Below are positions 35,510-47,262 of a stretch of DNA of 64,000 bases, in pieces. The notes under the pieces were generated by a model. That model searched no databases and had not been told where the DNA came from. It was given only the letters and a program-made list of their open reading frames with translations. The stretch covers positions 68,099,783 to 68,163,782 of the forward strand of contig OX457063.1 of NCBI GenBank assembly GCA_949752795.1, read 5' to 3'. The position numbers were made by a program, and so were the translations under genes. Origin of the DNA: Hyperoodon ampullatus. Its lineage: Eukaryota > Chordata > Mammalia > Artiodactyla > Ziphiidae. Positions within the stretch are counted from its first letter, which is position 1, and each line of letters opens with the position of its first letter.

Positions 35510-36415
35510 ATAGAAATCAGAACTTCCTAAGGTGGAATTAAGCTAGATAGATAGGTGATAATGAATTGCAAAAAACTCCCTCTTCCTCCTGTGTTTTTCC
35601 TTTACTCTCACATGACCACCACACTCCCAACACTTGTGACGCCAGAAGTGTGGGAGTTTTTCCTACACCAAGCAATTCTGTGATACCAGCTGGGTGTCCC
35701 ACAATTTAACTCAATTCTGATACTGTCTACCTGGAGATAGCATCAGATTTCACAGGTTAAAGACTCAGCCCCACAAGACAATTCCCCACTTCGAATGCCA
35801 ATCGCAAGTAGAAGGTCCCCAGGTTACTCACAGCTTTTGCCTGATGGCTACAAATCAGAGGTTCCCATTACCTCCTCCCCATTGGATTCCATTATCTGCT
35901 AGAATAGCTCACAAAACTCAGGGAAACAGTTACTAAAGAATATAACAGTTTATAAAAGAATATAACAAAGGATACATATGAATAGCCAGATGAAGAGATA
36001 CATAAGGCAAGGTCTGGTAGGGTTCTGAGCACAGGAGCTTCTGTCCCTGTGGAGTTGGGGTATGTCACCCTCCTAGTATGTGGATGTGATAACCAAGCTT
36101 TCCAAACCCCATACTATTGGGATTTTCTGGAGGCTTCCTCACAGAGGCATGATCAATTACTAACTCCATTTCCAGCCCCTCTCCCCTCTCTGGAGAATGG
36201 GGAGTGGGGCTGAAAATTCTAAGCTTCTGATCATGACTTGGTCTTTCCGATAACCAGCCCCCATCCAGAAGCCCACCAAGAATCACATCATAAGAATAAA
36301 AGACACTCCTATCACCCCGGAAATTCCAAAGGATTTATGAGCTCTGTGCCAAGAATCAGGGTCAGAGACCAATGTATATATTTTCTATTATTTCATAGAT
36401 GGTCTCTCCATCTCA
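35510..36415 (-). mobile_element. ERVL-type solo LTR, antisense
   Basis: CTAGAATAGCTCACAAAACTC, ACTATTGGGATTTTCTGGAG, GAGGCATGATCAATTACTAA, GGAGTGGGGCTGAAAATTCT, TAAGCTTCTGATCATGACTT and AAAAGACACTCCTATCACCC form a recognisable antisense ERVL LTR (MER21/MLT2-like; subfamily unsure). No internal genes are attached. Small frames here are incidental. Confidence 0.6.
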
Positions 36416-37244
36416 ATATAAAGATGGCAGCTGTTTAGTTGCATCATTAGCAAAGCAATGTAACATGTTAAAGTTCTTCAAAAACACTTGTTTTGAATAA
36501 TTAGTCTATTCCCCCAGCTTGTTCACACAACTACTTTATTCAATAAAACAAATTTTAGCCTGATCTGAGGCTAATCTTATGAAATGTGAATGAATTAAGT
36601 GTGAGTTGATCAAGTGTCCTGGTGCTGAATTTACCCATCAATAAAACAAGTTGTAATATCACTTTTCTAACCTTAGAAGTAGATGTTTGATCACACAGCT
36701 GATTCTAATGACTTCTAAATAGAAGAGAGAAGTCAACTTCATCAGTTAAAAAATAAGGAAAATATTACTGAGATGCTTACCACATGTTGTTGCGTATAAA
36801 ATACCAAAAAAAGATAGAGATAGGAGGATTGATTTTATACTCAGAAATTCCTTACAGTTGATGTCATAGTCTGGTTGAACTTTATATTTTGACTGTGACA
36901 TTATCTTATTTTTAAAGAAGATTAGGTAAATAATATATAAAGCTATAAATAAAAAGGGAATCTCTAAACCCCAAGGTCCTATGGAAAGGAGTCATAACTC
37001 TCTCAAACAAATGTGGTAAGTTAAAATATACATATACAGGAAACAATTACCCAAGTATTACAAAGAATCCAGTCAAAAGTTAATTCCATCCGGTTAAGTG
37101 TATGCCAAAGCCATAATATTTTATTTTAATACAATAAAGATTATATCAAACATCTCCAGAATCTGGACCAAAATACATAAGAATTATTTTGATAAAATAC
37201 AAGCTAGGCAGTCATACTCCTTTTTGTAATTTTTCACATCAGTC
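36416..37244. other. Intergenic stretch, nothing recognised
   Basis: AT-rich DNA; no nameable repeat or gene. Confidence 0.5.
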
Positions 37245-37445
37245 ACTTTGGTAGAATGCAAAGTGCCTTTAGAATAATACAAACATCTAACATATCAGCT
37301 CTGCCACTTAACAGTCACAGGATCCAGAAAAAAGATCTCCTAAACAATGTGACCTACAGCTTCTTCAACTGAAAAACTGAATCATAGCCCCTATCTTGCA
37401 AGGTTGTTGGGAGGTTATAAACAATGTGGGTAAAATGTCTGATTT
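37245..37445 (+). repeat. MIR SINE
   Basis: CAGCTCTGCCACTTAACAGTC, GAATCATAGCCCCTATCTTG and CAAGGTTGTTGGGAGGTTAT follow the MIR sense order. Confidence 0.75.
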
Positions 37446-37619
37446 TGAATGCCTACTGTTATTCTTAGGCTGTGGTCTTTCGAAGGTAAACCTGAGAAAT
37501 CATACTTAGGTGCATTTGCCTACTTCACGTAACTCTGTGTCCAAAAAAAGTGAACATTTCAATAATAATTTGTAAATTGCATCTGAACGTGGAAAGCTGG
37601 CTTTTATATACTTATTTAA

Positions 37620-38110
37620 TTGCAATCAAAGAGAAGTGTGTTGTTCACCATGTGGTAGACACGGAGATACAACACTCAGATTCCCCTTCCAGAAAGGACT
37701 CGCTGCCCAGCTGTGAGGAATGTGGGTCACTCTTGGCCTCCAGCTGTTAGTCCATCAGGGGCTGCCTCAGTCTTCCAGCTGAGGTCACACCACTTGTGGG
37801 GTAACCACCAGCCAATGACACAATGGTAGCCAAGGGCATGCTCTTCTTGCAGCAGCCTCCAGCCAATGACTGAACAAAGCAGGGATACAAAGGTCTGCTA
37901 TTTCCACCTAACGCAGCATCCCTCTAATGGGCAAGCTGTGCTCTGAGCTCCTGTTTGGCTGGCAGAGGCTTTGCCAGGTTGTCACACAGACTCACGGCAC
38001 TCTCTGCCCAATCCTGCTTCTCATTCCCGTTCACAGGTTTGCTCCCCAATAAATATTTTACACTTCTAACTGCCTCAGTATCTGCTTCCAGAGAACCCAA
38101 TCGTGACACA
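37620..38110 (+). mobile_element. Possible old LTR
   Basis: The right part, with TTTGCTCCCCAATAAATATT, CTGCCTCAGTATCTGCTTCC and AGAGAACCCAATCGTGACAC, resembles the polyadenylation and terminal region of an old mammalian LTR in sense orientation. Family not determined. Confidence 0.4.
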
Positions 38111-38239
38111 TAAATCTTTCAGAAATTTATGTTATTAAACAACAGTAACAACAACGAACCCAGATAGAAGAATCAATGGAAATGCAGTTCTTCACTACTT
38201 TGTCTAAAACATCCCAGACAGGCACCTACTCTATTCTTG

Positions 38240-38580
38240 TTTTCTCCCCAGCTTTACTGAGATATAACTGACATATAACTTTGTGTAAGTTTAAGATGTT
38301 CATTTGAAAAATAATTATATTGCAAAATAATTACCACCAGACCTCCATCCTGTCACAGAATTACCATTTCTTTTCTGTGGTGAGAACAATTAAGATCTAT
38401 TCTCTTAGCAACTCTCAAGTGCGTGATACAGTATTATTAACTGTAATCTAATGCTGTACATTAGATCTCCAGAATTTATTCATCTCATAACTGGAAGTTT
38501 GTACCCTTTGACCAATATCTTCCCACTTCCCCCACCCCTCAACTCCTGGTAATCACTACTCTATTCTAAATGAATAATTC
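38240..38580 (-). repeat. L1MA/L1MB 3' UTR, antisense
   Basis: CAGCTTTACTGAGATATAAC, GTGAGAACAATTAAGATCTA, CTCTTAGCAACTCTCAAGTG, ATACAGTATTATTAACTGTA, CATAACTGGAAGTTTGTACC and GGTAATCACTACTCTATTC match the antisense L1M 3' UTR in order. Confidence 0.82.
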
Positions 38581-38764
38581 AGTCTGCATTTGTAAGTGTT
38601 AAACAAATGTTAATATTTGTGAGTATTTTTCCCTGTTTGGTCTAATATGAATTTGCTTGCTACAAGTTAAGCCCACTTCTCCATGTATTCACTGTGAAAA
38701 TGAAGAAAAAAGCACCTACTCTGTGATTCAAGACATTTAAGCCATTCTTTTGCTATTGATTAAG

Positions 38765-38905
38765 ATTCTCAACTTCTTTAAGCATCCCTCTGAGGTCTTA
38801 TTTTCCAAGCTATTAATCATTTTTATTGCTTTTCTCTGGACGTTATCCAGACTCCCCACTCTGTATCTGTCTTCAGATGAAGAGCTACAAACCCATAGCA
38901 GATCT
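38765..38905 (-). repeat. CR1/L3 LINE fragment
   Basis: On the plus strand, TTATTTTCCAAGCTATTAATC, TTTTTATTGCTTTTCTCTGG and ACGTTATCCAGACTCC match antisense CR1/L3 (the TTGCTTTTCTCTGGAC-type core). Very ancient. Confidence 0.55.
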
Positions 38906-39689
38906 CTAGTAAGAAGCTGGCTGTGGTAGAGTAGGATAGCCAAGCTCCATGGTCACAACTCCACTGACAAGGATTAACTATGAAAACTAGTGGCACAAGC
39001 TTTCCAGTTATGTTCATCTGTATTATTCAGTAACTACATAATCTGAAACATTTTATTTGTTTATATCTCACTTCATTCTGAGCAGTATTTTGGATGGTAT
39101 TTAAAAGGCACCAAGGATCAGCGATACATAAGACATGACTCCAGGAGATACACAGAACTTCATGTTTTCCATCAGTTCCACAATAAACATTATTAAAATC
39201 TTCCTATTAAAATAAGAATGGCACTTATACACACACATGTCCCTAAAAGTGATGGTGAAGGACACAATACAATGAAAAAGGACCACATCCTTTTATCTTC
39301 CTCTGTTAATCTTTTAAAATAAGTATCACCCGCTCAGCTTGCAGTCAGTGTTCTTTGTGAGCCAGCATTCTTGGCCTCGACAATCTGGCCAGATCTGCTT
39401 TTCTAGCACATTCTCCAATAATCCCTTCCCCCACCCTAAATTCCAGTCAGACTGAACTATATGCCATTTCTCTCCAAACACTGCTGCTTTCCCTAGCTCT
39501 CCACCTTACTTTCATTTCCTATGTCCTCAAATGCATTTCCTCCCCATTTAAAATAATTGAAGCTGTCCAAAGCCCAATTTGAAAATTCCCTTTGCCTGGA
39601 AGTCCTTTCTAATAATGTGTCTCCTATCATATCACTATGGCCAGGAACAGTCTTGTCTTTGTGCTTTTGACAGCTTTCTGCCAAATAGT
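38906..39689. other. Intergenic stretch, nothing recognised
   Basis: No nameable repeat or gene. Confidence 0.5.
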
Positions 39690-40318
39690 CATCCAATAAA
39701 TCATTGAATTAGCTACAAATATATGCCAGGCACTGAAGTAGGTATTGGAGATATCACTATAATCTAAACTGACTTGGTACATGCCCTCAAGAAACTTCTA
39801 GCCATGATGAAAAAAAAAAAATAAGAACCACTGAAAATGCAATGACCATAGTTCCACTGAAGGCAGAGGGCTCTTGGGCTTGTGTAGGAGACACAGGAAA
39901 GGTTCCTAACTCAGACTTCAAGTACACGGAACCCTGATGAAGACTAATATGCAAGCATTTAGCCAGGAGAACTGGCTGGGTGGTGGTGATTGCTACGGGT
40001 AGAGGAATAGGTCATGAGAACACCAGGGGAGAGACAGCACTATAGTTTCAAAGCATCTTTGTGGGGAACATGAAGATGGGTGGGGTGGTAAACCCAGAGA
40101 TGAGGCTGAGATATAAGCAGAAGCCAGGTCACAACAGGCCTTTTACACATGAGGGAGTCCAGATATTAGCCTGAGGACGATCGCAAGCCACTGAAAGATA
40201 ATCATAATTTGCATTTTCAAATGATTCTTCTGGCTTTAGTGCAGAGACGAGGTTACGAGAGAGCAGGGCAGAGAACAGAGAGATCAATTAGTAGCGTGCT
40301 GCAGTAATCCAGGCCAGT
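39690..40318 (-). repeat. L2 LINE fragment, long
   Basis: TATGCCAGGCACTGAAGTAG, GGTACATGCCCTCAAGAAAC, GAGATGAGGCTGAGATATAA, CAGGTCACAACAGGCCTTTT, AGATTCTTCTGG-like and GCTGCAGTAATCCAGGC occur in the antisense L2 order over 630 nt. Confidence 0.7.
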
Positions 40319-40530
40319 CGCAAGAAGTGTATAATAGGAGGCTTATACCCATAGATTTTAAACAAGTATAATTTGCCAAATTCCAATTCAAATGCATACC
40401 TACCAGCTCTCTCACCCTTTCCATGAATAAAATTTTAAGTGAAACTGACAGAAAATATGCAACTCGCCATATGATCAAGGGGCCTCTGACTGCCCTGTGC
40501 CAGACTGCCTTGTCCAACATCTGGATTTTT

Positions 40531-40800
40531 TTTATATCTTTATTGGAGTATAATTGCTTTACAATGGTGTGTTAGTTTCTGCTGTACAACAAAGTGAATC
40601 CAGATGTATTCACTTTGTGAATACATATGTATATGTATACCTATATACATATACCTATGTATATAGGTATACATATATCCCCATATCCCCTCCCTCTTGA
40701 GCCTCCCTCCCACCCTCCCTATCCCACCCCTCTAGGGGGTCACAAAGCACTGAGCTGATCTCCCTGTACTGTGCAGCAGCTTCCCACTAGCCATCCATTT
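40531..40800 (-). mobile_element. Short young L1 3' end
   Basis: Antisense L1 3' UTR: GTTAGTTTCTGCTGTACAAC, CTCCCTCCCACCCTCCCTAT, CACAAAGCACTGAGCTGATC. A 16-bp duplication, CAACATCTGGATTTTT, lies at 40515-40530 and 40801-40816. Only about 270 bp were inserted. An internal AT-rich tract at 40620-40677 (TATACCTATATACATATACC-like) is self-complementary. Confidence 0.92.
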
Positions 40801-40816
40801 CAACATCTGGATTTTT

Positions 40817-41582
40817 AATACACCTGGTAACACTTAAGCATTGTAACCATAATTATCATGAAGAAATTCGCTGAGTTTCCAAGCGTTGCAGTAGTTCATG
40901 GTTCACACGCTCAATCAATCAACAGTGCAAGCATTTTTATTCTTGCAACAGGCATAATCATGGCACTTAATTGATAAGCAGTGAGGACAGACATATAGAG
41001 AATATATGCAAGAAAACCCACTACCAAAGGAAGGTGCCATATTCTCCTCCTTACATTCCTTTGACCATGAGCAGAATCAGCAGGCACTTTACTTCTGTCT
41101 TTGTATAAAGCTGACTACGAGATGAGAAACAGTGTAGAGCCTACTACTTTGGGAGTTTATCTCTTTGGTAAGAAAATAGCACAGAACTCCCAGTATAATA
41201 TAAATATGTTTCTGAATGGCAGAAAAGGAGATATGGGAAATATACCACAAGATATTTCCCTAATGGTTATAGCAAATACTTCCTGCATGATTACCAGCAG
41301 GTCTCAGAGAGGATGTGTCCTCTTCAGTGTGGTTAACACAGTGTTACGGTAAAGAACTGGGGATTGTTTTAACGGCTGCCATAGCAACTAATTAATATCA
41401 AAAAGAAGAACCAATAAACCATTCTGAAAAAGCTAATTCTTTTAGGTAAATGTCCTCTGTTATCTAATTCATCCAAAATTAAGTAATTCAACTCAGTTAC
41501 CTAAGCACACGTTTCTTTTAAACCAGATTTACAATCATTTTGTCTTGAACCATACATCAAGAAGCTATATTGCTCATGTCAA
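40817..41582. other. Intergenic stretch, nothing recognised
   Basis: No nameable repeat or gene. The 83-codon frame at 41101-41352 has no recognised domain. Confidence 0.5.
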
Positions 41583-41598
41583 TGTTCTATGGATTCTT

Positions 41599-41812
41599 TT
41601 GTTTGTTTGTTTGTTTGTTTGCATTACGCGGGCCTCCCACTGCCGCGGCCCCTCCTGCTGCGGAGCACAGGCTCCGGACGCGCAGGCCCAGTGGCCACGG
41701 CCCACGGGCCCAGCCGCTCCACAGCACGCGGGATCCCCCCAGACCGGGGCACGAACCCGCGCCCCCCGCATCAGCAGGCAGACCCCCAACCACTGCGCCA
41801 CCAGGGAAGCCC
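41599..41812 (-). mobile_element. CHR-1-like SINE, antisense, GC-rich
   Basis: Ends on the plus strand with GCCACCAGGGAAGCCC, the reverse complement of the head; its left edge is a (GTTT)n tail. A 16-bp duplication, TGTTCTATGGATTCTT at 41583-41598 and TGTTCTATGGGTTCTT at 41813-41828 (one mismatch), flanks it. CpG-rich, it opens 68-130-codon frames on both strands, none real. Confidence 0.93.
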
Positions 41813-41828
41813 TGTTCTATGGGTTCTT

Positions 41829-42679
41829 AACATAACTGTTATTATTTGGTTCTGTTTAGTCTTAATAGATGAGGTGAGTATTTGGTTGTCCCTGCTTATA
41901 AAACCATCTGGGCCATATGTATTGTGTCACTGTCCTACGAGAAAATATTTGAGCCTAATTTGTCTTCCTGTTTGTCTATGAGCTAAAGTGGTTCAAAATT
42001 TACAGTCTGTGGATTATCTTGACCATACTTTGCCCAGAGCCTCCAGTTAGGCATGTCTCCTTGTCTGGCTCCTAACTTTCATAAAGAGGTGATGGTTTTC
42101 CCTCGTGTCAGAGATTTTGCTCAGCTAACAGACAGAGGATAAGCTATACAAGGTAACAGACGAGATCAAATTGCAAACCCCTGCTACTTGCCAAGGCTAA
42201 TAACCTTGAATTCTTTGTTCCTCAGTAGAAGATCGAAGAATATGCAATCCATCTATTCCTTTAGCTATTCAAAAATCTTTACCAGATTAAGTCTGATAAA
42301 CAAATTATGTAATAGGATAACGTCATATTGGTTCCTAGTTAAATTTGTTTTTTCTGGATGTGCATTAACTATCTCTCATTAGCATATATTGAGGAACAAT
42401 ATGAAAAAGAACTCTGTAAATCTCAGCACTATATTTGCTCTCAGGATGATGTGAAATAAATACATTATCTCTTATACCACCCATAACCTCTTTAAGAGGA
42501 CCCACAGGATAAATTTTTCATAGGTCTTAGTGCTGGAAGGAACTGTGTTTCCCCCCAGGCAATTGGATTCGTTTTTCTTTTATGAAACAGGGACCTAGTA
42601 ATGTTCCTGTCTTGGTGTAGGTTGCTAGACAGCTTTTAGCCAAATCTGGTGGCTCACAGATTCACATTAAATTACTCTG
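41829..42679. other. Intergenic stretch, nothing recognised
   Basis: No nameable repeat or gene. Confidence 0.5.
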
Positions 42680-43345
42680 TGCATTTTTTTTCTTATTACA
42701 AAAGGAAAAACATAGTTATTGAGAAAAAATTGAAACTTCTGATAAGAAAAAAAAACATAAAAATTACTTGTACTCTCACTACTCCAAGATGGTCACTATT
42801 AACACTTTGTTACATGTCTTAAAATTTTATTTCTATGTGCATGTCTTTTATTCTTTCTTACAAAAATGGAATAATACCACATACCACTTTGTAACATGCT
42901 CTTTTACTTAATTATATATTGTGAACAAAATTTTTATTATTAAATGTTCTTCTACAACATTTTCATTGACTGTTGAGAATAAACATCCGTAGATGTACCA
43001 ACATCTATTCAACCATTACCATATACTAGTTGAATAGTTATGCTCTTTCCATGTATATATTATAAATGTTCTGATGAATATCTTCATAACAGTGTCTTTA
43101 CAATAATCTTTTACAATAACCTCTATTTTCTTAAGAATAAATTCCTACAATTAAAATGATTGGGTCAAAATCCAGAAAAATTATAAGGTTATTGTTAGGA
43201 ATTAAGAAATTGCTCTTTGATAAGTAGGTAAATAAATTGAATCACTTAAAAAAAAAGAAAACAGAAAGAAAGAAATTGCTCTTTGGAAAGCCTGTGCTAG
43301 TTTTGGTCCAACCAGCAGTTTTGTTAAATGACACATTATGTCAAT
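42680..43345 (-). repeat. Old L1/HAL1 3' UTR, antisense
   Basis: GGTCACTATTAACACTTTGT, ACTTTGTAACATGCTCTTTT, TGTTCTTCTACAACATTTTC and AAGAATAAATTCCTACAATT follow antisense old L1 3' sequence. Heavily diverged. Confidence 0.65.
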
Positions 43346-43789
43346 TACAGATGCTTGTCTATATTGTTTAACACGTGTGCACACACAGCACGGACACTCA
43401 CAGAAACAGCTTCTCTGTGATTGTTGCTGGGCCTAATTTAACAGATACGAATGGGGTAGCCACCAGCTTACCATGACTCCTGAGACTGGCCCCCCGGGGA
43501 TGGGCCCAGTTTTCATGTCTCTGTTCAATGATCCTGCCCAAAGCTATTTAAGCTAAGGGTGGACATTTGATCCAAGTTAGGCCATTTTACTATTTCTCTT
43601 TGTGAAATTTCACAAGAAAAGAGGAGACATAGAAACTGGAAATTGTTAGGCTTAACCCATTAATTGAAGGTCCCAGTGAGAATATTCACAAATTCCTGCT
43701 GTTGAAATTCTAAGAGCTACAATGACATTTACCTTTCTGAGATATAGTTTTCATCAATATCAACTCAGGTTAAAATGGCCGATGAATAA
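43346..43789. other. Intergenic stretch, nothing recognised
   Basis: No nameable repeat or gene. Confidence 0.5.
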
Positions 43790-44052
43790 TGATTAAAATA
43801 GTAATAAAACTAACATTTATTAGATGCTTACAATGAAACAAGCGACATTCTAAGAGCTTTATCTTATTAATTCCCTCAATCTCTATAACAGTCTTGTGAG
43901 GTTGACAATATAGATATTTGATTTTAAAGATGAGAAAACTGAAGCAAAGAGTAGGTAAGTGATTTGCCCACTTGCCCAAGGTCAGGTAGCTCATATGTGG
44001 CAGGGTTGCAATTTTGAGCCAGAATAGTTTGGTTGCAAAGCCCACGTTCTTA
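43790..44052 (-). repeat. MIR SINE, antisense, near full length
   Basis: CTAACATTTATTAGATGCTT, AGAGCTTTATCTTATTAATT, AAGATGAGAAAACTGAAGC, TTGCCCAAGGTCAGGTAGC and CAAAGCCCACGTTCTTAC are the antisense MIR landmarks in order. Confidence 0.88.
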
Positions 44053-44229
44053 CTTATTCCACTGCAGTGGCCACCACTCCTCGGGAAGTCCCAGAAACCT
44101 CATGTCACCACACGCAGGACCATGATGTCACCACCACTGGAGTGGACAGTCCATAGACAGATACATCTTGTTAATCCAAGGCTACTTGTGACCCCAGAGA
44201 TCAGCAAACTGCATTTGGGGAGGCTTCTT

Positions 44230-47018
44230 TTTTTTTTTTTTTTTTTTAATTTTTTTATTAGTTTCTGCTTTATAACAAAGTGAATCAGTCATACATATAC
44301 ATCTGTTCCCACATCCCTTCCCTCATGCATCTCCCTCCCTCCCACCCTCCCCATCCCACCCCTCCAGGCAGTCACAAAGCACCCAGCTGATCTCCCTGTG
44401 CTCTGCGGCTGCTTCCCACTATCTACCTTACGTTTGGTAGTGTATATATGTCCATGCCTCTCTTTCGCTTTGTCACAGCTTACCCTTCCCCCTCCCCATA
44501 TCCTCAAGTCCATTCTCAAGTAGGTCTGTGTCTTTATTTCTGTCTTACCCCTATGTTCTTCATGACATTTTTTTTTCTTAAATTCCATATATATGTGTCA
44601 GCATACAGTATTTGTCTTTCTCTTTCTGACTTACTTCACTCTGTATGACAGACTCTATAGGTCCATCCACCTCATTACAAATAGCTCAATTTCATTTATT
44701 TTTATGGCTGAGTAATATTCCATTGTATATATGTGCCACATCTTCTTTACCCATTCATCCGATGATGGACACTTAGGTTGTTTCCATCTCCGGGCTATTG
44801 TAAATAGGGCTGCTATGAACATTTTGGTACATGTCTCTTTTTGAATTATGGTTTTCTCAGGGTATATGCCCAGTAGTGGGATTGCTGGGTCATATGGTAG
44901 TTCTATTTGTAGTTTTTTAAGGAACCTCCATACCGTTCTCCATAGTGGCTGTACCAATTCACATTCCCACCAGCAGTGCAAGAGGGTTCCCTTTTTTCCA
45001 CACCCTCTCCAGCATTTATTGTTTCTAGATTTTTTGATGATGGCCATTCTGACTGGTGTGAGATGATATCTCATTGCAGTTTTGATTTGCATTTCTCTAA
45101 TGAGTAAAGATGTTGAGCATCCTTTCATGTGTTTGTTGGCAGTCTGTATATCTTCTGTGGAGAAATGTCTATTTAGGTCTTCTGCCCATTTTTGGATTGG
45201 GTTGTTTGTTTTTTTGTTATTGAGCTGCATGAGCTGCTTATAAATTTTGGAGATTAATCCTTTGTCAGTTGCTTCATTTGCAAATATTTTCTCCCATTCT
45301 GAGGGTTGTCTTTTGGTCTTCTTTATGGTTTCCTTTGCTGTGCAAAAGCTTTGAAGTTTCATTAGGTCCCATGTGTTTATTTTTGTCTTTATTTCCATTT
45401 CTCTAGGAGGTGGGTCAAAAAGGATCTTGCTGTGATTTATGTCATAGAGTGTTCTGCCTATGTTTTCCTCTAAGAGTTTGATAGTGTCTGGCCTTACATT
45501 TAGGTCTTTAATCCATTTTGAGCTTATTTTTGTGTATGGTGTTAGGGAGTGATCTAATCTCATACTTTTACATGTCCCTGTCCAGTTTTCCCAGCACCAC
45601 TTATTGAAGAGACTGTCCTTTCTCCACTGTACATTCCTGCCTCCTTTATCAAAGATAAGGTGACCATATGTGCGTGGGTTTATCTCTGGGCTTTCTATCC
45701 TGTTCCATTGATCTATCTTTCTGTTTTTGTGCCAGTACCATACTGTCTTGATTACTGTAGCTTTGTAGTATAGTCTGAAGTCAGGGAGCCTGATTCCTCC
45801 AGCTCCATTTTTCGTTCTCAAGATTGCTTTGGCTATTCGGGGTCTTTTGTGTTTCCATACAAATTGTGAAATTTTTTGTTCTAGTTCTGTGAAAAATGCC
45901 AGTGGTAGTTTGATAGGGATTGCATTGAATCTGTAGATTGCTTTGGGTAGTAGAGTCATTTTCACAATGTTGATTCTTCCAATCCAAGAACATAGTACAT
46001 CTCTCCATCTATTTGTATCATCTTTAATTTCTTTCATCAGTGTCTTATAATTTTCTGCATACAGGTCTTTTGTCTCCTTAGGTAGGTTTATTCCTAGATA
46101 TTTTAATCTTTTTGTTGCAATGGTAAATGGGAGTGTTTCCTTGATTTCATTTTCAGATTTTTCATCATTAGTATATAGGAATGCCACAGATTTCTGTGCA
46201 TTAATTTTGTATCCTGCTACTTTACCAAATTCATTGATTAGCTCTAGTAGTTTTCTGGTAGCATCTTTAGGATTCTCTATGTATAGTATCATGTCATCTG
46301 CGAACAGTGACAGCTTTACTTCTTCTTTTCCAATTTGGATTCCTTTTATTTCCTTTTCTTCTCTGATTGCTGTGGCTAAAACTTCCAAAACTATGTTGAA
46401 TAAGAGTGGTGAGAGTGGGCAACCTTGTCTTATTCCTGATCTCAGTGGAAATGGTTTCAGTTTTTCACCATTGAGGACGATGCTGGCTGTGGGTTTGTCA
46501 TATATGGCCTTTATTATGTTGAGGAAAGTTCCCTCTATGCCTGCTTTCTGCAGGGTTTTTATCATAAATGGGTGTTGAATTTTGTCGAAAGCTTTCTCTG
46601 CATCTATTGAGATGATCATATGGTTTTTCTCCTTCAATTTGTTAATATGGTGTATCACGTTGATTTGCGTATATTGAAGAATCCTTGCATTCCTGGAATA
46701 AACCCCACTTGATCATGGTGTATGATCCTTTTAATGTGCTGTTGGATTCTGTTTGCTAGTATTTTGTTGAGGATTTTTGCATCTATGTTCATCAGTGATA
46801 TTGGCCTGTAGTTTTCTTTCTTTGTGACATCCTTGTCTGGTTTTGGTATCAGGGTGATGGTGGCCTCGTAGAATGAGTTTGGGAGTGTTCCTCCCTCTGC
46901 TATATTTTGGAAGAGTTTGAGAAGGATAGGTGTTAGCTCTTCTCTAAATGCTTGATAGAATTCGCCTGTGAAGCCATCTGGTCCTGGGCTTTTGTTTGTT
47001 GGAAGATTTTTTATCACT
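44230..47018 (-). mobile_element. 5'-truncated young L1, 2.8 kb
   Basis: A minus-strand L1 comprising the reverse transcriptase to C-terminal part of ORF2, a 3' UTR (plus-strand TTAGTTTCTGCTTTATAACA at its left) and a poly(A) tail seen as a T run at about 44228-44247. A 13-bp duplication, GGGGAGGCTTCTT, at 44217-44229 and 47019-47031 fixes both ends. The endonuclease domain, ORF1 and 5' UTR are missing, so it cannot move on its own. Confidence 0.96.
44655..47017 (-). pseudogene. L1 ORF2 fragment (reverse transcriptase), frameshifted
   Basis: ORF2 of L1 encodes the endonuclease/reverse transcriptase that copies L1 RNA at the target site. Here 120 codons (46655-47017: [40 protein letters not shown]) run into a second frame of 667 codons (44655-46658). 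The second frame holds catalytic motif A (SIDAEKAFD, Asp at its residue 19) and the FADD box (residues 119-122), and ends [21 protein letters not shown], stop. The break near 46656 looks like loss of one 4-nt TCAA unit. It is otherwise open, far better kept than the other L1s here. The endonuclease domain is absent through 5' truncation, so no functional protein is expected. Confidence 0.93.
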
Positions 47019-47031
47019 GGGGAGGCTTCTT

Positions 47032-47228
47032 GACAGATTCAGCTGGAGGTCACCTGAGGAACATCACCTGGAACAGGAAGGTGCCTCCTGCTCTACCACA
47101 CAAGTCTATATCCTCGCTCTGTGGCTAAACAGAAGCTGAATGTGGTTGCTTTTTACCTGGAATCTTACAGTGTATTTACTGTCACTGATCCAGGGAGGGG
47201 TGTGATTTAGACCTCAAGGTTGGTACTT
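47032..47228. other. Short unique stretch
   Basis: Continuation of the DNA that the L1 split, up to the TTG microsatellite; nothing recognised. Confidence 0.5.
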
Positions 47229-47262
47229 TATTATTGTTGTTGTTGTTGTTGTTGTTGTTGTT
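47229..47262. repeat. (TTG)n microsatellite
   Basis: About ten perfect TTG units after TTATTA. Confidence 0.93.

Noticed and set aside
34965..36415. Possible complete endogenous retrovirus with two LTRs
   Set aside because: The two adjacent LTR-like blocks belong to different families and there is no internal gag/pol/env-like sequence between them.
41545..41981. Several 68-130-codon frames on both strands
   Set aside because: They lie in a GC-rich CHR-1 SINE, whose composition removes stop codons; the same frames recur in the SINEs at 3287 and 23847.
46120..46578. 152-codon plus-strand frame
   Set aside because: Antisense of the L1 reverse-transcriptase frame.
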